From the NCBI GenBank assembly GCA_036971475.1, contig JBAIZL010000005.1, forward strand, positions 236,469,369 through 236,533,368: DNA of 64,000 nt, in the 5' to 3' direction. The first letter of the stretch is position 1, and every line of letters starts with the position of its first letter. Below the pieces are notes generated by a model. It was not told the DNA's origin. It searched no databases and saw nothing but the letters and a program-made list of their open reading frames with translations. Source of the stretch: Prosapia bicincta (taxonomy: Eukaryota > Arthropoda > Insecta > Hemiptera > Cercopidae). Shown one piece after another: positions 25,559 to 36,972 of the stretch. Position numbers and translations under genes: made by a program.

Positions 25559-28500
25559 AAGTATGCACACCATCCACGGCCCTAAGGGTGTTATTTGTCA
25601 AAACTTCATTTAAAGGGGGAGATATTCTGAATTCTACTGTAGGCAATAACTTTGCTATTTAACCTTCCTCCGGCGCCGTGTATCATGCTATGTCTCGGGA
25701 CTTTTCTATCCATTAACTTATTCACAGTTCAAACGTACATTAGACACTGTGAAGCCAATATTTTACATATTCTCCTCTTGTCTCATTTCGTATGGTAACG
25801 ATATAATCATCGGAATCTTCTGTTATTAAATAGTCTTCTTAAAGTTTACTGTTTCTTGTTGCAGCGAATTCATATTCCTCTTCTACATCAGTCTATTTTT
25901 CTTCATTTGGCCTTTATATATTTATAACGAATAGCATTTACTCCTCGCAAACATGAGGCACTACCTTCTCTACATCGCGACCGAGGGTTTTATATCTTTA
26001 ACGTGTTTTACCTTAAATTCCAAACACAAAACCCAACATCTTTACTTTATTTAACCTCCTTCAACACCTACTAATTTTACATATTTAATAGTAATCATTA
26101 ATTGTTAGCATTTCCTTCGAATATAAAGGTTTCAATATGACACAATGCCAGATAAAGGACTTCCTTAAGTGCGTTTTTTTTCAAATAGCAACTGAAAGTG
26201 ACTGTTTATTACTCGTTGTCACCGCAATTTCCATTCCCATTTAAAACCTCTATTATAATGGAAAATTTTTAAATTAAAAATTTTTTAAACGCCTTAAGTT
26301 TATTTATCACATTATTTTTATTGTTAATTTCATAAAGATTTAAAATTAGACTATATGTTGTTATAAGTACTAAATGCCCACTTTATATCTGTTTTAAGTA
26401 CGTTAAAGATAAGAAAAAGAGCGTAATTGTTGCCAACATTATGGTTGCCTAATAAAGATATTGTACAGGTCAAGTTTAGCCTGACGAAGGTAGATAGATG
26501 GGAATGCGAATTGCATCTGCAATTGTAAACTGCACTATTTAATACTTTAATTACTATACAACGGGTAACTAAAGACTGTCTTAGCCGGTACCCCACCACA
26601 CACATCAAGTCCTAATGCGCATCTCTAGGACACAGGTCAGGTTAAACCTGACGACCTGGTTGTTGTATTTGGTTTAACAATGCTTCCTCAATTATGAATG
26701 CATTATTTTACACAATTGTACGCAGTAATCGTACACCGAATAAGGTAAATAGACCATTTAAACAAAACATCTTGATTTTTTATTTTTATGACGGCGCAAT
26801 TATAGTAAAGACGCTATTCCTTATCAGAGAAGCCCAATATAAGTATACACTACTCTATTAAACAACTTCTGGTATACTATTAAAAAGATCAAGCTATCTG
26901 CATTTTATTATAATGTGTGATGTGTCCAAACAGGAGTTATTACTATTACAAACAAATTTTTCTGAGAGCAGACTAAAAGATTCAGTTTCATTGGTAAAAA
27001 TATTACGATATTCCGATAAAACGTAGCTTAACACAGAGTACCTTTACCAGAATACTTATTTACGATTGCGCTCGTGTGTACTTGTGTTGAAGGTTATTTC
27101 GTTTGAAATGTCGTCCTATCAAACCATACCTAACGACCATACCCGTGTTACTTTAGGTTGTCGTTTTTACTTGACAGCCACAAATTTAATACAGGTTAGG
27201 ATATATATTTTTCTGTATTTGATAAGACTGTAATTTTATCTTTATATAACCAAAGCAATAAATGGGCATTTTACACTGGAAATTGTTTTCCGTTAAATAA
27301 TTTATATAATAATAAGCGGCAAGAAAATCATTGAATACATATTTTTTCATGAAATGTTTTTATTTCACAGTGCCTCGTCGCAAGTACTGTAGTTTGGTCG
27401 CAGGAAGGTACGTCGCAAGTAGGTTACTTGAACCTACTTATAATTCGCCTACTAGCACCATTGTTCTCTCAGGATATGATACAAACAAGTGTTTTGAAAA
27501 AGCTTAAGTGTTTTGTGTAATTGATACTTTTGGTCAAAACATTATTTAATCGTCTGACGGTCAAATTATAGATTTACAAATAACTTTTATTTATCATAAA
27601 CTTTTCTCGTGCTACTGAAGAAGAGAATTTATTCTTATTTTTGAAGTTTCAAAGTAACTGAAATGAAATAGAATGGAAAATAGAAAAAAACGAGAGTACT
27701 GTTGAGTAGCTTGAAATGAATAAAACTTAATCAGTTTAACTCTACTTTAAATTTAATAGGTTTTCGGTTCTCTTATAATGTCTAGAAAATTGGATCATGA
27801 CCGAAAATAATGAAAACAGTTGAGGTCTTTGAAATGTGGGCCTTTATAAGTTCATTTCGGATATTTGGGTCAACTATGGCACCAACGAAGACGTAATAGG
27901 TAGGTTGGATAGAGAAGAGGTGGGAGGATAGGGGGAGAGAGGAGAGAGCAGATAAGGGGGAGAAGGATTGATGATTTTAAAAAGTAAGCTGGAATACCTA
28001 CGTCATCATCCAAGTTACAAGATGCTTCATATAACTGTTCAAAGAAACATTGCAGACACTCTACTCCACTTTACGCTGATGCTTAATATTGCCATCTACC
28101 TCACTATTATCCCAATGCCGGTTATAATACCGAGCGATCTAGCGGCACGAGTTAACTCGTCGCGTCAAGTGATCACGGCTACTTACTTGTATCCCACTAA
28201 AGTAACAATTGCTTAGACATGAGGAGCGTGTTGCTCGTACTTACCTGTACCATGGAGAAGATAACACACTAACAAGGGTCAAGCAGGCTAAACATTCAAC
28301 AAAAAACGACGTAGTTTTAACGATGAGTTAAATCTCCTATAAACAAAATCAGAGCACTTCTGTTTATAACAACGGACAAGGTGCATGAAGAAGATAATAC
28401 TGACGAAAGAAAGGTAATGTGTTAAGATGCATGTTGAAAAGTATAACAATCTTGTAAAATACAAAAAGTACAATAATTCTGCAAAACGTGTGCGAGAGGG

Positions 28501-28880
28501 TGATCAAGGCAAAGAGCAGAATTTAGACTCCTATTTTTTAAGTGGTGAGGTGATTAAGTAGCATGATTACTATCATCTACAAAGAGGAGAAATAACTGTG
28601 AATATATAATCAGGATGAAGGGATAGAAAACCCCCTGATAGGGGATTTAGAGGAATATCAAGAGTGCAGTCGCGTACCTAAAGTCCTATATCTATTAGGA
28701 TCATAAAAATATATCTATTGGGTACACCAGGAAATGATTACACACAATAAGGCAGGGTTAAGGAGAAGAATATAAACCACCTGGCATGAACTCCCGAGTT
28801 CACGATCCGAACTTAAGCATAGGGAGCTATTTTTGGGGTAGCTCAAAAAAGGTTTAAACATGTAATTTCATTTACCTATA

Positions 28881-28882
<2 letters not shown>
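25557..28882. other. Intergenic, nothing recognised
   Basis: No coding or element signature was found over 3.3 kb. A 17-bp dyad, GTCAGGTTAAACCTGAC, lies at about 26637. A purine-rich patch, GGGAGGATAGGGGGAGAGAG, lies near 27923. Confidence 0.45.

Positions 28883-28928
<46 letters not shown>
28883..28928. repeat. (AT)n microsatellite
   Basis: A pure AT run followed by ATTATATTATA. Confidence 0.95.
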
Positions 28929-28933
<5 letters not shown>

Positions 28934-30053
28934 TATAAGATTGAATTTAGTTCATAATAATTAAAGTATCTAGATTGTATCTTATGTAACTATGTTACAT
29001 CTACAACGATTTTACTTTATTAAATTCTTGGCAGATTTTCTAAATTCGTAATTTGTAAATTATTTATATATGTCAATTATTACTATTACAATGTAGCTTT
29101 TAACGAACCGTTTCAATTTAAATTGGATTTTTCTCACATTCTAGTGTTTTTTTATATTCAAGGACTGTAAATAGACCCTTGTGACGGATTATTTTAAGAA
29201 TAAATACAATATGCCCCAAAATAAACAGTGCTGAAACAGTTATTAGATTTTTTTTTAATTTTATTTTATTTTATTTCCAAAGCTTTCTCTGGAGTAGTTA
29301 GCCTCACGTCAGCAAAAACTATCATCAAATGAAACGCGGCAACATTCAAAAGTCAGCACAGCTGATCGAGAAGGCAACTACAGCTGATTCAGTTTCAGTA
29401 CTGTTTACTTTGCCGCCTACGTTATTCTAAGTAATGTGAAAGCGATTTTTTTCAATATTTCTCGTTTCTACTTTACAAAGTCTAAGCTATCTATACTTCC
29501 TTACCTGATCGTAAACAGAGAAAACAAAATACAATAAAAACTGAGAAACGTTTCGAAATGACGCTAATCAACATTTTTAATGAACGATCTTAAGGAAGAA
29601 AATCGAGCATTTAGGTATGAAGAGCCTGGTTTCCGCTCAGCAGAGCTACGGTCGTTATTTACTGAAGTGCTCTGAGTACATAATTAGCTAAAGAGACAGC
29701 TGTTGGAATTGTGTGCTCTCTTTCGCCTGTCGACCCTCGTGTATCTCTAACAAGCACTGCAACAACGAACAGTTAGAATTCCCGGAGGGCAGCGTTTCAT
29801 TGGACAATTCCCGAACAACAATTGGCCCTATAAAGCGGCATTATCATAACCTGACAGTATTTGTAAGGCCGTCTCAATCCCTTTTATATTACCTGCTTGC
29901 ATTACGCCTCTGCTTAAAGAGTGGACAAAAGTACGGTATTGCGTCAGAACAGGTTCTTCCCCTCCGGATGTAAGATGAACGAACGAAAACGATAAATAGT
30001 GTACTTTCTAGCGACCAGATGCTGAAGAATAACAATTATTAAACTATAAACTA
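28929..30053. other. Intergenic, nothing recognised
   Basis: The 29700-29980 part is less AT-rich and holds an 86-codon frame without a recognisable family. No other signal was found. Confidence 0.4.
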
Positions 30054-30466
30054 CAGTAAAACTTCGTTTAACCGTCACTCTTGCAACCCTCAGTTTCAGT
30101 TAACTGTCATTGCTGTAATAACACTAATACTGTAGCTTTAAGGTGCAGTGACGCGTTCGCGCTGTTGGTTAAGCTACATGACTATTTCCCCTGTAAGTTT
30201 ATATTACTGTACATTATTTTGTCAAATTTGTAGCTACTGTGCGGATCTTTTTATTATGTAATAAATAGTTTTATTTGCTATTACAATCGTGTTTAATTTC
30301 TTTTCGCTCTGAAATATATTACATTACTGTGAGAGTGAAATCCTTCTATAATATAATTGACTGAGGTTATGTTTTAAAGGAATGATACAGTGTTTCTGTT
30401 ATCCGTCTATTCGCTCAACCGTCATGACCACGGTCCCGACGATGACGATTAATCGAGTATTTACTG
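30054..30466. mobile_element. pogo/Tigger-type MITE
   Basis: The left end is CAGTAAAACTTCGTTTAACC. The complement of the right end reads CAGTAAATACTCGATTAATC. Both are flanked by TA, the target duplication of pogo/Tc1 elements (30052-30053 and 30467-30468). The CAGT...CTCGNTTAA ends are characteristic of the pogo/Tigger group. At 413 bp without a transposase frame, it is non-autonomous. Confidence 0.8.
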
Positions 30467-30482
30467 TAGAAGGATTCAGAAC

Positions 30483-30928
30483 ATCAGTGGTGAATCCAGA
30501 AAAATATTTTCAGGGGCTGGGGGGTTTGTTAGAAAGATTCCCCCGCCATAAAAATGTTTAGAAAATATGGTAGGTACAGTTTAAACTCAATGGGTCTTCA
30601 ATTTACAATAGTTATAGATCCGTCAACTCTGTTGAATGATCTGTGAGATTACAGAATCATTAATTAGCCTCATTTACTATATATTTACGATACAAACCGC
30701 CTCTTTATAACATTTCTAAAGATTATAATGATTCCTATGAATTTATAAACATTATCTACTAATTAATTAGTAGATTTAAATTAAGGACGAACGACCGAAC
30801 GCAAACTTCGGGAATGGCATTTAATTTACATTTATAATGTTATTATTTATAGTTTAAAACGTATCCCTTCCATATTTGGGAGGGGGGCTTGAGCGCCAAA
30901 GCCCCCCCCTTAAATCCACAATAACTTA
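30483..30928. mobile_element. Possible non-autonomous DNA transposon with G-run termini
   Basis: The left end reads CAGTGGTGAATCCAGAAAAA followed by a GGGGCTGGGGGG run. Complementing the right end gives GTGGATTTAAGGGGGGGGCT. G-run subterminal sequences behind a GTGGATCCAG-like end are seen in a widespread class of invertebrate DNA transposons. The inverted ends are degenerate and no target duplication was identified. Confidence 0.35.
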
Positions 30929-31734
30929 TCATTCGTTCCAGCGTAAAGCAAAATTTTACAAGCTCCAAAAAGACAAAAAGATTTTTGGAATTTAATGTTT
31001 TAATTCTAAATTTATAACAGGACTATAATGAAATGGACGACGATAATAAAAAAAAAAAATAATTGGACTTAACCGTTTCCACTACGCCAAAAACTTTCGT
31101 GGTACTTTTGAATACTAGATATAAATATAATTACGGAACCAAAACTAAAAGTTAAATTTTGAATTCCAAAAAGGCTAGTCAAAATCCCAACAGAGCTGTT
31201 CTAATATAGAATGTAAATCATAAATAAACTCCCCCGATCTCATATTAAAATGTTTTTGCTCTCATAAGCGTTTCGACACCAATATTGTCTTCATCAGTAT
31301 CTATCATTAAGCATAATTACAAATGACCTATCAGTAACTACAGACTACTGCACCAAAATAGAGCATACAGATAGTTGTGATGGTTCTAAGGCATCCGAAA
31401 CGAGTCGAATGAAAATGACTTCATAGGAAAGCAGATTACTCTTTCTGGTCGTAAATTTTGTATACTACAAACTTATTACAAAAAACAACTACTACAAATA
31501 CCGTAAAACTTGTTTAAAGTGACATTGTAGGTGCTATATGGCATTCCAGATCCTGATCGACCCTTTCCACAGTATTGCCAACAGATCGTCATGAAAACAC
31601 AGTTTTCGTTTTACTTTAAAGCAGGTGTGCAAAATTGCTTTCATTTTTTTGTTGAAGTGGATACAAATATAACGACGCCTACAAAAACGTTGGACAAAAA
31701 CATAAACTTTCGCTAAATTATAATGTCCGTCAGG
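30929..31734. other. Intergenic, one solo hammerhead-like motif
   Basis: Nothing recognised apart from the motif at 31265-31300, listed separately. Confidence 0.4.
31265..31300 (-). ncRNA. Hammerhead-like core, solo and imperfect
   Basis: The minus strand reads CTGATGA (consensus core), one extra A, a GACA/TGTC stem with a 7-nt loop, then GAAACG. No convincing stem I can be drawn and no inverted partner lies nearby, so this is a weaker candidate than those in the foldback arms. Confidence 0.25.
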
Positions 31735-31900
31735 TTACGCTATGAGTCACCTCAAAGTGAATTAAACGATAACATATGATTTCATGCAACAGCTGAATTT
31801 GTGTTATAGGATATGTTGTAGAACTGCAGTTCTACAAATAGGTATGTTACATTATTTATTGAACAATGTTAATTGAAAAAAGTTATTAAATATTTTTGAT
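31735..31900 (+). repeat. Dispersed repeat family A, copy 5
   Basis: Contains GATAACATATGATTTCATGC, AACAGCTGAATTTGTGTTAT and AGGATATGTTGTAGAACTGC, then GTTACATTATTTATTG, in the same order as the 34.7-kb copy. Confidence 0.7.
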
Positions 31901-32219
31901 CAATTAATAAATATATTATTCATTTAAATGTTGATAATTCTTAATAAGATATAATTCAATATAATGATAATAATTTAAAAATTTTTAATCCAATTTTTGA
32001 AATTAAAATATTTTTAGTAGCGTCTGTAACAATGTTTAGCTAATTTCTCATTACGCAAAATTAACTGTTTTTGTCAATTCAAAATTTTCTATAGACCTGG
32101 TTATAAAAGTTTTTACTTTGGTCGGAATACAAGAGTGCCACAACCTAATTTTTCCCAATATTTATTTTTCTTAGGAGATATTCAGAGGTATGAAAGGGTC
32201 CCACACTGCCAGGATATAA

Positions 32220-32510
32220 AGTAAATCTGAGTATGAGAGTTAGAATGTTATGTATTTATATTTTCTCCGTGCTATCATACAGTGTGGAAGCTTGGGCCTT
32301 GCATCAGAAAATCCATCGTTGCTTTCAAGACAAAATGTTGTAGAAGAATGTGAAGTAATCGTGAATAAGACTGAGTAACGAGCGAAAATGAAGAAAGAAA
32401 GCAAATTAATACCAACCATAAAAATACATAAAAATAGAATATGTGGATCATATGGTACAGATGTATAGAGAAAAGCAGAAGATGGAAGCAGAAGACTCCC
32501 CATCGTTATT
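32220..32510 (+). pseudogene. Non-LTR retrotransposon RT C-terminal tail, decayed
   Basis: The plus-strand translation gives a pattern typical of the region after the RT domain in Jockey/RTE-like ORF2: R-M-L-C-I-Y-I-F-S-V-L-S-Y-S-V-E-A-W, then K-I-E-Y-V-D-H-M and a terminal basic/Ser-Pro segment. There are several stop codons between these blocks. It is an old 5'-truncated insertion without function. Confidence 0.65.
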
Positions 32511-32626
32511 TAAGGATTAACTTCTTAAATTTTGTGTAACCCTAAACAATTACTTTCTTCTGCAATACTCTAATTTAGATTTTTAAATAAATAAAACCTC
32601 TAAACCACAAATAACATTTTATTTAA

Positions 32627-32669
32627 ACCTTATGTACATTTCGATTGCCCAGCAATCATCTTCAGAGGT
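32627..32669 (-). ncRNA. Hammerhead-ribozyme-like motif, left arm of 32.6-kb foldback
   Basis: Exact reverse complement of the motif at 32723-32765, so it has the same core, stems and palindromic stem III, transcribed leftward. Confidence 0.45.
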
Positions 32670-32722
32670 ATTTAAAAAATACAACTCTTTTTTAGATACA
32701 ACAAGAGTTGTATTTTTTAAAT

Positions 32723-32765
32723 ACCTCTGAAGATGATTGCTGGGCAATCGAAATGTACATAAGGT
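32723..32765 (+). ncRNA. Hammerhead-ribozyme-like motif, right arm of 32.6-kb foldback
   Basis: Order of elements: ACCT (stem I), CTGAAGA (core; position 7 is free in the hammerhead consensus), one unpaired T, GATTGC-TGG-GCAATC (6-bp stem II), GAA, the 8-nt palindrome ATGTACAT (stem III, A15.1-U16.1), A as cleavage-site base, AGGT (closing stem I with ACCT). All hammerhead elements are present in the right order. The extra T between the core and stem II departs from the consensus and may reduce or abolish activity. Short palindromic stem III is typical of dimer-acting retroelement hammerheads. Confidence 0.45.
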
Positions 32766-32813
32766 TTAAATAAAATGTTATTTGTGGTTTAGAGGTTTTA
32801 TTTATTTAAAAAT

Positions 32814-33788
32814 AAACATTACGCCACAGTTGCTTCATATAGTTATCTAATTTACATATGAATCTAAAATCTGTAGCACTATGCGGCAGCGGTCTACAAA
32901 CAGTGAGGTTATAATCAACATACAACCATTTTAATTTATAAAATATTTGTTTAGCCAGATTACAGAACTTTTAGCAATGAACTAGAACTCCCAGGCTCGT
33001 CCTCATTGACTTTCCCATTTCCTCGACCCATAGGAACTGATAAAAGTAGTGAGAAAAAAAATTGTACTCAGTAAAGTCCCATAAAAAAATGCTCTATAAG
33101 ATAATAAAGAAAATGAATTCTGTAGACGAATTCGGGTAAATGAAAGGAACATAACAGATCAATGCAGGTGATTCCGCCGAATTTTCTAGTTTTTTATTTA
33201 TACTAGTGTGCCAAATTTTTTATCTTCTACAAATAAATTTAACATTGAAAACTAAACATTGAAACCATACCTAAACTATAATTGCCTAACCAAAATGCTC
33301 TCTTTGCAAAGGAAGAAAAAAGATTGATATATAATGCCCATTTTATATTTCGCAAAACCAACCGTTATAGGTTAAAGCTAACATCTCCCAAAACCCTAAT
33401 GGTGAAAGTAAAAAAAATCTTCTATTTATAAAGTCTTCACAATTAATAACTCATATTGATAAATCCGGAGATATACTAGTAAAACCAACGATTTATCAAT
33501 ATACGCGCGTTTACAGTAACGGAAACAACTTACTCTATGAAATATAATTAAACGTTTTTTTAAAAAAAAGAGATTAAAACATTTGATATTTTGTGCAAAT
33601 ATTGAAGAATAATATTAACTGAAGGAGGCAACCTGCAGCCTAACAACGACGTTGAATATTAAACTGATAACAATATTTTTTATTACAGTAAAGTGAATTT
33701 CAGACGATAAAAACAGACAGACCACGTAAATTTAATAAAAACGTGTACTTATTTTCAATTCTTTCTGTTAGCTAACACCCTTCTTATA
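32814..33788. other. Intergenic, nothing recognised
   Basis: AT-rich unassigned DNA between two foldback loci. Confidence 0.45.
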
Positions 33789-34130
<342 letters not shown>

Positions 34131-34194
34131 TTTTCTTATTTAATAATCAAAAACAACAAAGGTTATTCAAATACAAGAATTATTTATTAATTTA

Positions 34195-34241
34195 TATTCA
34201 AACCTTTTCGTTGATAAACAGTACCAACATCATCAGGAATG
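34195..34241 (-). ncRNA. Hammerhead-ribozyme-like motif, left arm of FB2
   Basis: On the minus strand: ATTC, core CTGATGA, T, GTTG...CAAC stem II, GAA, AAGGTT, T, GAATA. It is the same as the right arm except AAGGTT for AAGCTT in stem III, a loop position that leaves the closing A-T pairs intact. Confidence 0.4.
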
Positions 34242-34386
34242 AATAATACAATAATGCAAGAAATAAAACATATGTTAAATTATAAATAGAAACTAAACAA
34301 ACATTTTTCAAACATATGTTAAATACAGACTAAACATTATATTTCTAATTTAACATATTTTTTATTTCTTGTATTATTGTATTATT

Positions 34387-34433
34387 TATTCCTGATGATG
34401 TTGGTACTGTTTATCAACGAAAAGCTTTGAATA
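34387..34433 (+). ncRNA. Hammerhead-ribozyme-like motif, right arm of FB2
   Basis: TATTC (stem I), full consensus core CTGATGA at 34392-34398, one unpaired T, GTTG with an 11-nt loop and CAAC (stem II), GAA, palindromic AAGCTT (stem III), T at the cleavage position, GAATA, which pairs completely with TATTC. It has the same layout, including the extra T, as the unrelated FB1 motif. Confidence 0.45.
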
Positions 34434-34466
34434 TAAGTTAATAAATAATTCTTGTATTTGAACAAC

Positions 34467-34470
<4 letters not shown>

Positions 34471-34524
<54 letters not shown>
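34471..34524. repeat. (AT)n microsatellite flanking FB2
   Basis: A pure AT run that starts at the end of the right arm. Confidence 0.95.
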
Positions 34525-34526
<2 letters not shown>

Positions 34527-34679
34527 TGTTCAAATTTTCAATCGTTAATTAATAAAATACTTTCTATTCATCAACTCAAGTTTTATTACATTTTTTAAAA
34601 CCTGTAGTGGATGTTACTGTATGTTAATACGGTTTTTTCAAATATCATTTCATTACTTAAATTTAATGAATTTTAGTTT

Positions 34680-34945
34680 TATGTGAAAAACTTTTCACAG
34701 AAAGGGGTTTTAATACTTTTCAAGGTAGGGGCAAGATATGCAATAAACCTATTTCGTCCCATTTGGATTAAAATAAGTGATAACATGATTTCATAAAACA
34801 GCTGATTTTATGTTATAGGTGACGTGATAGAAGAGCAGTCGTAACGCATAGGCTATGTCACTTTCTTTTTATTAATTGTATATATTTAATAAGAAGTAAC
34901 TAAAACAAAGTTCTTCTTTGTTGACCTAAGTAGGAATTGACTTTA
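34680..34945 (+). repeat. Dispersed repeat family A, copy 6 (most complete)
   Basis: Runs from a GTGAAAAACTTTTCAC dyad through CCTATTTCGTCCCATTTGGA, GATAACATGATTTCAT, AACAGCTGATTTTATGTTAT, AGGTGACGTGATAGAAGAGC and TTAATAAGAAGTAACTAAAA to GACCTAAGTAGGAATTGAC. It is the best reference copy of the family in this window. No terminal inverted repeats, tail or coding frame was recognised. Confidence 0.75.
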
Positions 34946-36972
34946 GTACGTTTTTGTTTCTATTACTTGTTTCAACTGCCCTCTACAGTACATTACGCAA
35001 ACCCAATGAAATGTAACGTAAAATAACGTTAAAGTGAGAGAGAGTCCGAGGAAACGAACGCTCGCGTGACGTCACGACACAATTACAACGCTAAACACGG
35101 CCCGGGAACAGCAGTTTCGTTGCTAGATCTGACAAGTGACCCTTGCCTGAGTAATTAATTAGGATAACCGTGACAACAGGTTTATTGGCGTTATGGTAAT
35201 TTGGACGCAATGGGAAAGTGGTTCGACGTGCGGAAACATTTACTCTTCGAACTTTGCGAACAAAACCAAATAACAATGTACCTTTTTTTGGATATCGAAA
35301 GGTGGAACATATTCCGCCCTATTTTATCATGTCGTAGTTTAGTCACCACTGTTTCACTTTTCCAAATCTTCATATTTTACAAAAGTAAAACGTGAAAATG
35401 AGTTGCCTAAGGGCACACTATAACATTAGCCACTTATACGGATAAATAATTTTTAAACTGTGTTTTAACATCTAAAAAATCCCGTGTTTAATCTATCTGG
35501 AATATTAATAGTCATGTTTAAACTCGCAGAGATTACTATTTAAATAAATGCGGTTGATTAGCGAGTTACGTACAACTATTTATTTAAACAGTCATCGTTT
35601 CAATATCGGTTAGGTTATCATATCAGGGCTTATTCCTCCGGCACTCCAACTTGGATTTTACATCTGCTACTTCTCAGGACGCACATACAAACTTTCTTGA
35701 GTTTATTGCTAGTACACTTGGGCAAAGGCGTTGTGTGTTAATGAAAGCGTATAAATATACTAAGGTTATCATTAGTACACATATATCGCGCTGTTTTCAT
35801 AAATATACTAAGGTTATGTGACGGCGTTAATTTGTATAATTGCAGGAGGAATAAGGCCTGAAGAAGATAACGTATCTATTATTGAATCACAGCCTGTTTA
35901 CATAAACAGTTTTACCGAACTCGCAAGTAAACTGAATTTATTTAAACTATCGGTGGTTATTTAGCTTACACTGTTAATATTTATTATACATTTGTTCAAA
36001 ATTAGACTGAGATATCTTCCTTGAAGAGCACACTAAGGGTGTTTCAATATTTCACTTTTAAATAGGTAAAGTTGGATATAATGTGATTTTATTATATTAA
36101 AGCAAGTTAAAATGCCTATGAATGTAACTCTACGCGCTGAGGCTCCCAGAATCTATCCCCACTCCTGATGCATAAAGCAATGGCTTTTCGCACGAAAAAG
36201 GTAATTTAAGGACAGCGCCTACACGGCTTGCTTCATATTATTCCCCGTCAGTTAGTGTTTTGATAGCGAAAGGGCTTTTCAGGTCACCAAACTACTATCT
36301 GTACAAATGAAAACCGCGGAAGAGTGTTGCTGCAAGTGTTACTGTTACCGTAAAGGGGCCTAAACCGAACATCTTTGAAACTAAATTCAAGCAATACGTC
36401 AGTGATAAGAATGTTCACCAGAAAACATTGGTGGTTTCCTCTGCATGCAAGAACAAACTGTTCAACCTTTGAACTAGATAAACAAGTTAGCCACAGTGTA
36501 TTAGTATGTGTTATGGAAAACCTGGGTTTCTGAGTGACGTATGGTTTTCGGTTAGTGGCTTAGGCCTCACGCTTTCTTGGGATTGAACATCGAGACAGTG
36601 TTGTGCAGAGGCCACAGAATAGTAGGGGTGTAACCATTTGGCGTGTTGAGTAAGTGAGAGGAATACTTTGTTGAAGACAGTAATGGAAATCCTCTTACTG
36701 TAAATCGGGACACATAAAGAGCCCTTCTTGGTCTTTTGTAAGAGACGTTAGAAGATTTTGTGGTGCCCGAAACCTTTCTTTTCCAGCCGTGGAAAAAATA
36801 ACCATCTGTAATAACAAGCATGAATCAATTCCTCTTCACCAAAATGATGCAAAACCTTAAAGAACGTCATATAGAAAATGTTTATACCCGAGTTTAACCG
36901 ATTTAGCTTCGTTTTACATGTGTGCGTTTCTAAAACTATGTAAGTAAAATAAAATCTTACAAATGTTTCAGT
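34946..36972. other. Intergenic upstream of the GC-rich exon
   Basis: No gene recognised. A consensus CRE/ATF palindrome, GTGACGTCAC, lies at 35066-35075 in a less AT-rich patch (35030-35250). Small overlapping frames on both strands here show no family signature. Confidence 0.4.
35067..35074. promoter_or_regulatory. CRE/ATF palindrome TGACGTCA
   Basis: Perfect 8-bp CREB/ATF consensus in a locally CG-containing patch (GCTCGCGTGACGTCACGAC). A second perfect copy is at 44407-44414. Single sites can arise by chance. Confidence 0.3.

Larger units (their letters stand above)
32579..32813. mobile_element. Foldback element FB1, perfect 111-bp palindrome
   Basis: The arms at 32579-32689 and 32703-32813 are exact reverse complements around a 13-nt spacer (TTTTAGATACAAC). 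Each arm carries an outward-pointing hammerhead-like motif. The sequence is homologous to the diverged foldback at 9048-9305. It has no coding capacity and no clear target duplication. Perfect arm identity means either a recent origin or recent arm conversion. Confidence 0.85.
34158..34470. mobile_element. Foldback element FB2
   Basis: Inverted arms of about 125 bp (about 34158-34285 and 34341-34470) share TTCAAATACAAGAATTATTT, GTTGATAAACAGTACCAACA and CATCATCAGGAAT, with a handful of differences. The centre of about 55 bp is unrelated. (AT)n runs lie close on both sides. Sequence is unlike FB1, but each arm again holds an outward-pointing hammerhead-like motif. Non-coding. Confidence 0.8.

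Noticed and set aside
27130..27160. Similarity to 5S rRNA (AACGACCATACC)
   Set aside because: Only about a dozen bases agree, and neither the internal promoter boxes nor the rest of 5S is present.
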